This document shows positions 13,871 to 19,563 of a DNA stretch of 19,563 nt, in pieces. How positions within the stretch are numbered: the first letter of the stretch is position 1; every line of letters starts with the position of its first letter. The DNA is taken from the NCBI GenBank assembly GCA_023390635.1, contig JAEWCM010000144.1, positions 1 through 19,563 of the forward strand, read 5' to 3'. This DNA is from Bacillota bacterium. Its GTDB lineage: Bacteria; Bacillota; Desulfitobacteriia; Desulfitobacteriales; Desulfitobacteriaceae. The position numbers and the translations under genes are program-made. The notes under the pieces are model-generated. The model saw nothing but the letters and a program-made list of their open reading frames with translations. It was not told the origin of the DNA and made no database searches.

Positions 13871-16120
13871 TTATTTTTCTGTGTTATAAGCCTTAAAGAG
13901 TAAGTTAACTGCTTCCGCTCTTGTCAAAGCATGTTGTGGCTCGAAATTCGCTCCATCCACTTTCAGAATGCCTAAAGCCCAAGCCAATGCCACATATCCT
14001 TTGGCATCAGCACTAACTTTTGCCGAATCCTGATAAGGAATCTGATAGATATCTTTTAAAGAGGCTATCTTGTCATAGCCCAACATCCGAATCACAATCT
14101 TAGCTGCCAGTTCCCGATTAACTTCCGAGTCTTGGGCAAGATCTTCTTTCAGCCATCCATAATCCTTGATCCGGGTCATTAATTCATCATCACTCAGCTG
14201 TTCGCCATATCCATTATTAATCTGATACATGGCCCGGAAGAGAGAGATGAGACTAACCTTCTCTTCAGGACGGAAGGTCGTGCCATATTCGGTAAATATA
14301 CCAGCTGAACCTAAAAATCTGATTTCCTGCTCATTAGCCAGACCAGCTACATCTGTAAATTCTACAGCTTGGGGGACCTGACTCATCACTTTGCCATCGT
14401 AATTCAGCATAGCACCGCTCTTAGCGTCTACAAGCTCCGAACCGCTCATTGTTAAAGCATCCAATTTGGGAATATAGACAAGATGCATTTCCATCTTTCC
14501 ATCACGATTCATTACTTTGATATAGTTTAAGGTCATCGGGCGGGCTGCCAAAAACTTATCCACAGCCTGTTGATCTCCAATCAATCCAACCGGAGCAGGA
14601 AAGACCAAGTTATCATTCCAATTTAAGTTATAAGAACTGATCTTACCTGTATAAGCATCTACTGAAACTGAAATGGTGTTGTTGGCAAAAGGAACATTGC
14701 TCACCAACCGTTGATAGTTAAAAGTATAGCTCTGATAAGAAGTCGGCATACTATCAAGTTCAGAAGCTAACTGGCTTTTATCAAGCTCACTCTGGGAGAA
14801 CCGATTAGGTTGAACTTTCTGGAGGAAATCAGAGCCGATTTTTTGCGCCGCTTCCGCACTGATCTTATCCTTGCCCTCATTATTGACTGGATTGGAAACG
14901 TAGAAATTCAGCAATTCACCAGTGGCCGCATTGACTGAAGCACTGACATAGTCATAATCAGAGCGGATCTTTTCTCCGTCGGTATATTTACTCCATTGCA
15001 AATGCCATGAACGGACGCCGGTTGCTGAATTGTAATACAGATTGCTGCCCGTCAATTCCAAACCGGTCGTACTATCGGTCAGTTGGGTTACTTTTTCCGC
15101 AGCCTGCTCTTTAGTCAGCAGCTTGTCGTTGGCATCTACCTCCAACTGTTCTTCCGGGGTGAGTGTAGGTCCGGTTCCAGCATCTGCTGCATCTTTCCCC
15201 CCTTGACTACTTTGTCCATAGAATACATAAGACCCATCATTGAGCTTTAAGTTTTCTCCCGTCAGCGCATCAATGGCACCATTAAGGCCATAATTAGAAG
15301 AAGTGAGTCCGTAGACAAGCTGAATATTAGGATTATTGTCTTCTGCTTTTAGAATGTAGTAGCGGGAGGCTTGGAAATATTTCAATTTCAATAATCCAGC
15401 TTTAGAAAAAGCTTGCTTTGCCCCTTCGGACGATATTGCTTTTCCAGAATCGGGAAAAGTCCCTTCATTCCAAACAAAATTATAAGACAATATGCTGCCC
15501 TGATCAGCATCTACCTGTACAGTTACCCCATCGCCCAGAACAGGAACGCCATTCACTTTTCTTTCCCATTTAAACTGGTAGCTTAAATTCCCGTAAGTGC
15601 TAGGTTGTACCGCCTTGTTTTGTCCTTCTACCAATGATAAGTCATTCCACTTCTCAGGTAACAGCTTCTTGATTAAAGCGGCTGCTTTTTCCTGAGCTTG
15701 AGCCTTGCTTAGCTTGGGAACCTGCAATCCTGTAGCGCTGCTTTCCTGCCATAGATTGAATTGCACCACTTCCCCTGTCATTGCATTGACTTGAGCATTG
15801 GCGCTTCCTTTTGTTTTACTACTCCAGTATAAATTCCACGTCTGCCCGTCAGAGCCGGAATTAAATCCGGAAGAAAAGTTAGTAAAATCAGCAGGAATTG
15901 TGAAGTTGTTCTTAATTGCATTAATAGCTTCCGCTAGGGCCACCTTGGCCTTTTGCTCAGAAGCCGGGACGACAGCAGGAGCTGAAATTGGCACTGCTAC
16001 CCCGGAAGAGCTGCTACCCACTTCTCCTGCATAGGCGGAAAGAGGCAATACCAGCCCTTGAGCAACCATTAATGCTGCCAAAGAGACGCCCAATTTTTTC
16101 TTATTACTTGGTTTGAACAT
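13871..16120 (-). CDS. Exported PepSY/YcdB-type protein with C-terminal SLH modules
   Basis: A 749-residue secreted protein. A signal peptide covers residues 1-31 (KKKLGVSLAALMVAQGLVLPLSAYA, cleavage after A-Y-A). Residues about 45-580 hold two related halves, each with recurring units of the type ALTGEVLNFNLxW and AAEKAAALIKK, typical of YcdB/YcdC-like PepSY domains. From about 585 the sequence turns into S-layer-homology-like modules (AVEFTDVAGLANEQEIRFLGSAGIF; IPYQDSAKVSADAKGYVALAWALGIL; FEPQHALTRAEAVNLLFKAY), which anchor proteins to secondary cell-wall polymers. PepSY domains are linked to inhibition of extracellular proteases. The ATG at 16120 follows AAAGGTGGGG; the adjacent in-frame ATG at 16123 is equally good. 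It is monocistronic and divergent from the chemotaxis receptor. Confidence 0.85.
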   Translation of the reverse strand: MFKPSNKKKLGVSLAALMVAQGLVLPLSAYAGEVGSSSSGVAVPISAPAVVPASEQKAKVALAEAINAIKNNFTIPADFTNFSSGFNSGSDGQTWNLYWSSKTKGSANAQVNAMTGEVVQFNLWQESSATGLQVPKLSKAQAQEKAAALIKKLLPEKWNDLSLVEGQNKAVQPSTYGNLSYQFKWERKVNGVPVLGDGVTVQVDADQGSILSYNFVWNEGTFPDSGKAISSEGAKQAFSKAGLLKLKYFQASRYYILKAEDNNPNIQLVYGLTSSNYGLNGAIDALTGENLKLNDGSYVFYGQSSQGGKDAADAGTGPTLTPEEQLEVDANDKLLTKEQAAEKVTQLTDSTTGLELTGSNLYYNSATGVRSWHLQWSKYTDGEKIRSDYDYVSASVNAATGELLNFYVSNPVNNEGKDKISAEAAQKIGSDFLQKVQPNRFSQSELDKSQLASELDSMPTSYQSYTFNYQRLVSNVPFANNTISVSVDAYTGKISSYNLNWNDNLVFPAPVGLIGDQQAVDKFLAARPMTLNYIKVMNRDGKMEMHLVYIPKLDALTMSGSELVDAKSGAMLNYDGKVMSQVPQAVEFTDVAGLANEQEIRFLGSAGIFTEYGTTFRPEEKVSLISLFRAMYQINNGYGEQLSDDELMTRIKDYGWLKEDLAQDSEVNRELAAKIVIRMLGYDKIASLKDIYQIPYQDSAKVSADAKGYVALAWALGILKVDGANFEPQHALTRAEAVNLLFKAYNTEK

Positions 16121-16141
16121 CATTTCCCCACCTTTCAGCAT

Positions 16142-16471
16142 ACTGGTTTAATACCACTTGCTTTAGCTTTCATATATTTAGACGGGATTTTCCCTTCCCA
16201 CCTTACGCCCTCTCCTCATTTTTTCAATAAAATTTTCCAATCCTGCTTATATTTTTAATTTTTAATTTTTTACGTCCAGGTAGATTTAATTATTATAGTT
16301 CTTCATTCATCACATTCTGGAAGATAATTTTTCAAAAACTAAAATTTAGCAGGAAACCCACAAATTTCGTCGAAATTTCTAATGGCAATTACATAATTGT
16401 TTGAACTTTTAATTTCTTACTCTTTCCCTTAGCAGACAGAATATTCTTAGCGAAAGAAAGGACGTTGAATC
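16142..16471. other. Divergent AT-rich intergenic region
   Basis: This 330-nt stretch separates the SLH protein and the chemotaxis receptor. On the minus strand a TATAAT (16297-16292) lacks a good -35. No clear sigma-A or sigma-28 promoter was found for the receptor gene. It contains runs of TTTAATTTTT around 16250-16270 and the palindrome at 16362-16378. No open frame with a ribosome site was seen. Confidence 0.5.
16362..16378. promoter_or_regulatory. Perfect 17-nt palindrome upstream of the chemotaxis receptor
   Basis: AAATTTCG, T, CGAAATTT (16362-16378) is a perfect dyad about 95 nt upstream of the receptor start, with no U-run on either side. It may be an operator; no regulator is assigned. 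Confidence 0.4.
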
Positions 16472-18229
16472 GTGAGTAAAAACAATGATTCTAGTAATGT
16501 AAGTAAGAAAACTAAAGGAAAACAGCATACCATTCATTCTAAACTTATTCGCGGCTTTGCTATCGCCATGATTTTCAACTTCGTGGTGGGCGGACTGAGC
16601 TATATTGGGTTAAGACGACTGGGCAGCAGTGTCAGCGAACTCGGAAACGTTCACCTTCAAAGCGCCATTCATCTTTCCCAGGTGATGATGACAACAGAGG
16701 AAAACCGGCGTGCCCTTTTGAGCGGTGTCTTAAATCTTGACAATCCCCAGCTTTATCAAGATTGGAAGGCCCAGTATACCCAGACAAAGGAAGATTGGAA
16801 AACTGCCATCAATGAATACGGCAGTTACGTTAAGGATTCAGAAATTAAAAAAAGCATCCAGCAAATGGAAACGGATTTTGCCACCTACAGTACCGGCGCT
16901 GATCAAATCTGGCAGCTCTCTGACACCGGGAACAGCCAGGAGGCTCTGGCAAAAATAAACGGTGATAACAAAGAAATCTTCAATAAAATCGTAGCAGAAA
17001 TGAATTCCCTCCTTGATCTGCAAGAATCATTAGGCGTGGGAGCCATTAAATCAACTTCAGGGGTAGAAGCTCAGGTCAATATCAGCAATGCAATTTTAGT
17101 CGTTCTCGGATTAGTCGGGGGTATGGTCGTCGCCTATTACCTTGCGGGACATATTTCCAGACCTCTAAAGAAAGTGACGGAGGTTACCGAAGCGATTGCC
17201 GAAGACGATCTGACCATCACAATGCCGGAAATCACCAACCGTGATGAAATCGGCACTTTGGCTCAGGCAGTGGATAAAATGCTGGTCAATCTGCGCAGCA
17301 TTATCTCCGATACAACGCGGGCCGCAGGAGAAATTGCCTCTAATTCGGAAGAATTAGCTGCATCCAGCGAACAGGTTAACTCTTCCATTATTCAGACATC
17401 TCAGAACATGCAAACGATGGCAGAACAGGCTCAGTTAGGGAATCAGGCAACCTTGGAATCCACCAAAGTACTCTTAGAACTTTCTTCTTCCATTCAAATT
17501 GCTAAATCACAGAGTCAATCCGCCATGAATAATTCTAAAGTCACTGCTGATACAGCAGAAGAAGGCAAACGCACTGTCAAGGAAGCTATCGAGAGAATGG
17601 ATCACATCCGAAACAAGACTCTTGAACTGGAAAGCTTGATGAACACTCTTAACCAGTATTCTCAACAGATCGGTAATATTACTCAAACTATTACCGGATT
17701 GGCCACCCAAACCAACCTACTTGCGTTAAATGCTGCCATCGAAGCAGCACGAGCAGGGGAAAGCGGCAGAGGCTTCGCTGTGGTTGCCGACGAAGTGCGG
17801 AAGCTGGCCGAACAATCTACTCAGGAGGCAGACGAGGTTGCCCAATTGGTCCAGAAGGTACTACAGGGAGTGGAAGCTTCTGTTGCAGCTACGAAACAAA
17901 GTCTGGCTGAAGTTGAACAGGGTGTGGCTGTTACCTATCAATCAGGACAAGCTTTGGAAAATATCAGCCAGGCTGTACAGAATACAGTGAAAGATGTAGA
18001 AGACATCGTTCGTATCACAGATGAGGAGGTAGCCACATCTGACCGCATTGTACAATTAATCAATGATGTTTCCAGCGTCATCGAAAGCACTGCTCATCAC
18101 GCACAGGCTGTTTCAGAAACCATGCAGCAAGTTTCCTCCGCTATGCAAAACGTCTCAGCAACCACCGAATTAGCTACTTCTATGGCTAATGATCTTAATA
18201 ACAAGGTAAAAGTTTTCAAATTATCTTGA
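16472..18229 (+). CDS. Methyl-accepting chemotaxis protein
   Basis: A 585-residue transmembrane chemoreceptor. TM1 is about residues 26-48 (IRGFAIAMIFNFVVGGLSYIG). A four-helix-bundle type extracytoplasmic sensor (about 49-200) follows, then TM2 about 204-226 (AILVVLGLVGGMVVAYYLAG). A HAMP domain begins SRPLKKVTEVTEAIAEDDLTI. The long coiled-coil signalling domain has the conserved hairpin tip (TNLLALNAAIEAARAGESGRGFAVVADEVRKLAEQS, around residues 410-450). The ligand is not predictable. No C-terminal CheR-tethering pentapeptide is present. It uses a GTG start at 16472 with GAAAGGA upstream and is transcribed alone to the terminator at 18263. Confidence 0.95.
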   Translation: MSKNNDSSNVSKKTKGKQHTIHSKLIRGFAIAMIFNFVVGGLSYIGLRRLGSSVSELGNVHLQSAIHLSQVMMTTEENRRALLSGVLNLDNPQLYQDWKAQYTQTKEDWKTAINEYGSYVKDSEIKKSIQQMETDFATYSTGADQIWQLSDTGNSQEALAKINGDNKEIFNKIVAEMNSLLDLQESLGVGAIKSTSGVEAQVNISNAILVVLGLVGGMVVAYYLAGHISRPLKKVTEVTEAIAEDDLTITMPEITNRDEIGTLAQAVDKMLVNLRSIISDTTRAAGEIASNSEELAASSEQVNSSIIQTSQNMQTMAEQAQLGNQATLESTKVLLELSSSIQIAKSQSQSAMNNSKVTADTAEEGKRTVKEAIERMDHIRNKTLELESLMNTLNQYSQQIGNITQTITGLATQTNLLALNAAIEAARAGESGRGFAVVADEVRKLAEQSTQEADEVAQLVQKVLQGVEASVAATKQSLAEVEQGVAVTYQSGQALENISQAVQNTVKDVEDIVRITDEEVATSDRIVQLINDVSSVIESTAHHAQAVSETMQQVSSAMQNVSATTELATSMANDLNNKVKVFKLS

Positions 18230-18262
18230 GATTTTAGAAATAGATTTATTAGATCATCAAAT

Positions 18263-18309
18263 AAAAGCGTAATTACCTAAGTAAAATGTATTAGGTAATT
18301 ACGCTTTTT
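18263..18309. terminator. Strong bidirectional terminator between the receptor and mop
   Basis: AAAAGCGTAATTACCTAA (18263-18280) pairs perfectly with its complement at 18291-18308 (18 bp, 10-nt loop). The A-run on one side and T-run on the other let it act on both the receptor and the convergent mop transcripts. Confidence 0.93.
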
Positions 18310-18349
18310 GTGATTAGATAAAAAGTATTTTTTGACTAAATATATCCTG

Positions 18350-18553
18350 CTATTTCATGATCATAACCGATGTGGACTTAATCACCGCAGAGACATTATC
18401 TCCTTCTTTCAGTCCCATACCGTCCACTGAATCTTTGGTAATGACAGCAGCCAAAGTATTGCCGCCTACATCCATTACCACCTCCGAAGTAATAATACCG
18501 TTTTTAATTTCCACTATCGTTCCGGAAAGATGATTACGGGCACTAATATTCAT
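18350..18553 (-). CDS. Molbindin (Mop), TOBE-domain molybdate-binding protein
   Basis: A 67-residue single TOBE/Mop domain starting MNISARNHLSGTIVEIKNG, with the characteristic SARN-x-GTI start, SEVVMDVGG and TSVMIMK end. Molbindins form hexamers that store or buffer molybdate or tungstate oxyanions in the cytoplasm. The ATG at 18553 has GGGAGG upstream. The neighbouring modC lacks its C-terminal TOBE domain, so this gene supplies that module separately. A terminator (18647-18675) separates mop from modC, so mop may have its own promoter or depend on read-through. Confidence 0.9.
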   Translation of the reverse strand: MNISARNHLSGTIVEIKNGIITSEVVMDVGGNTLAAVITKDSVDGMGLKEGDNVSAVIKSTSVMIMK

Positions 18554-18646
18554 AATATTTTCCTCCCTATCTAGATCGTATTTTCTAAATTTAAATCAAG
18601 TACTTCCCCATTCTTAATCTATTTATGTAAAGAACAATTTTTCCAC

Positions 18647-18675
18647 AAAAAAATAGTGCAAGTTTTCCTGCACTA
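18647..18675 (-). terminator. Intrinsic terminator after modC
   Basis: On the minus strand TAGTGCA (18675-18669) and TGCACTA (18660-18654) form a 7-bp stem with an 8-nt loop, followed by seven T. It lies between modC and mop. Confidence 0.88.
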
Positions 18676-18706
18676 CTCTGTTCCCAGTTGATTCAATTCT
18701 TATCAT

Positions 18707-19420
18707 TCATACGATGACTGTCTTTCCATTTGCCACTCTCTCGCCCGACACGAAATCCTCACGGAGCAAGCTCCTTTCTTTTAAACAAGAAAGTTTTCCC
18801 TGCTCGATACGAATAATTTGATCTCCTAGGAACTCTGCCTCGTTAAGATCGTGAGTTACCATGATAAAAGGTATCTTCCAACGAGCCTGAATATTCTTCA
18901 ATTCTTGCTGCAAGCCTTTTCTTGTGTCCTGGTCCAAAGCGGACAATGGCTCATCCAAGAGCATGATCTCCGGTTCGGTCATCAAGGCCCTGGCTAGTGC
19001 TACTCTCTGTTTTTCTCCTCCGGAAATTTGCTGTGGATATCGATCCTGTAGATGTAATATACCCAACATTTCTAAAATATTTTTGGCACTTTGATCCTTT
19101 TTCTCTCTTTCCTGCCGTTTTACACCATACATAATATTCTTAAACACGCTCATATGTGGAAAGAGAGCATATTCTTGAAACACATAACCGATTTTTCGTT
19201 CCCGGCAGGGTATATTGATTTTGTCATCTGAAGAGTATACCGAATGATCATTAATGTGAATCCATCCCTCGCTGGGACTTTTTAATCCGGCGATACACTG
19301 CATCAAGGTCGTCTTTCCCGAACCTGAGGGGCCAACCAGAACCACAATCTCATTACCGGCGGATAACTCTGCCTCCAAAGTGAAATGATAAAGTTTTTTG
19401 TTAAATTCACATTTAAGCAC
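18707..19420 (-). CDS. modC: Molybdate/tungstate ABC transporter ATP-binding protein, short form without TOBE
   Basis: A 237-residue ABC ATPase with Walker A GPSGSGKTT, Q-loop FQEYALFPHMSV, signature ISGGEKQRVALARAL, Walker B IMLLDEPLSALD and H-loop MVTHD. It aligns with ModC-type importers, but E. coli ModC has about 350 residues because of C-terminal TOBE domains. This protein stops soon after the nucleotide-binding domain. The GTG start at 19420 has GGGGGC 8 nt upstream, inside the end of modB, with only 5 nt between genes. The molybdate assignment rests on the modB tail and the adjacent mop; sulfate or tungstate cannot be excluded. Confidence 0.82.
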   Translation of the reverse strand: MLKCEFNKKLYHFTLEAELSAGNEIVVLVGPSGSGKTTLMQCIAGLKSPSEGWIHINDHSVYSSDDKINIPCRERKIGYVFQEYALFPHMSVFKNIMYGVKRQEREKKDQSAKNILEMLGILHLQDRYPQQISGGEKQRVALARALMTEPEIMLLDEPLSALDQDTRKGLQQELKNIQARWKIPFIMVTHDLNEAEFLGDQIIRIEQGKLSCLKERSLLREDFVSGERVANGKTVIV

Positions 19421-19425
19421 CTTTA

Positions 19426-19563
19426 TCAGCCCCCTTCATTGCCCATAAGTCCCCGCCGACTGCGTTTTTTAGACCAGCGGTTCAGTCCAAAGATTACCAA
19501 GAAACTAAATACGGTCATTATTACTACTAAGGTGATTGCCGTTTGATTATCCCCACCTTCATT
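19426..19563 (-). CDS. modB: Molybdate ABC transporter permease, C-terminal end (5' part outside window)
   Basis: Only the last 45 residues are present. They form one membrane helix (TAITLVVIMTVFSFLVIFGLN) followed by a basic tail (RWSKKRSRRG), as at the C-terminus of ModB-type permeases. The stop at 19426 is 5 nt before the modC start, so the two are co-transcribed. The short fragment limits certainty. Confidence 0.7.
   Translation of the reverse strand, partial: NEGGDNQTAITLVVIMTVFSFLVIFGLNRWSKKRSRRGLMGNEGG

Noticed and set aside
1..19563. CRISPR arrays, insertion sequences, prophage or conjugative genes
   Set aside because: No regularly spaced direct repeats, transposase, integrase or phage structural motifs were found on either strand.

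Overview
The window reads as chromosomal DNA of a low- to mid-GC Firmicute of the anaerobic Peptococcaceae / Desulfitobacteriaceae type (Desulfosporosinus- or Desulfitobacterium-like). The signs are a SufCBDSU iron-sulfur system, a c-di-AMP (ydaO/yuaA) riboswitch, a CooT nickel protein, a molybdate ABC transporter with a free molbindin, an SLH/PepSY surface protein, strong AGGAGG-type ribosome sites and sigma-A promoters. The genus is an inference; no rRNA gene is present.

Left part (1-4661). A partial dCTP deaminase gene on the + strand faces a minus-strand cluster read as (GntR-HTH + RCK_C regulator) - acpS - nnr - alr - small DUF1146-like membrane protein. The last gene lies behind a strong hairpin whose 3' arm is its own Shine-Dalgarno sequence.

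Central divergent region (4662-6543). This is the most interesting part. The first gene of the minus-strand cluster encodes a BusR-like protein (GntR winged helix, coiled coil, RCK_C/TrkA_C domain), a class that in lactic acid bacteria represses osmolyte uptake in response to c-di-AMP. Divergent from it, a perfect-consensus sigma-A promoter drives a c-di-AMP riboswitch with a terminator, then a 414-residue radical-SAM/PLP aminomutase. The aminomutase carries the Lys/Asn pair of glutamate 2,3-aminomutase instead of the Asp/Asp pair of lysine 2,3-aminomutase, so it should make beta-glutamate, a known compatible solute. The locus therefore looks like a c-di-AMP-gated osmolyte synthesis module, possibly under both RNA and protein control.

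suf operon (6513-12870, minus). sufC-sufB-sufD-sufS-sufU is followed by a VOC/glyoxalase-fold protein and a YhcC/YtqA-type radical SAM protein, with overlaps or short gaps and one promoter upstream of sufC. A TCCCGA/TCGGGA inverted repeat abuts the -35 and may be an operator.

Right part (13025-19563). This holds cooT with its own promoter and terminator; a 100-residue protein whose C-terminal half is seven tandem octapeptide repeats; a convergent exported PepSY/YcdB-type protein with C-terminal SLH modules; a methyl-accepting chemotaxis protein; a lone molbindin (Mop); and the end of a molybdate transporter (modB 3' end, modC lacking its TOBE domain). No tRNA, rRNA, CRISPR array, transposase or phage gene was seen.
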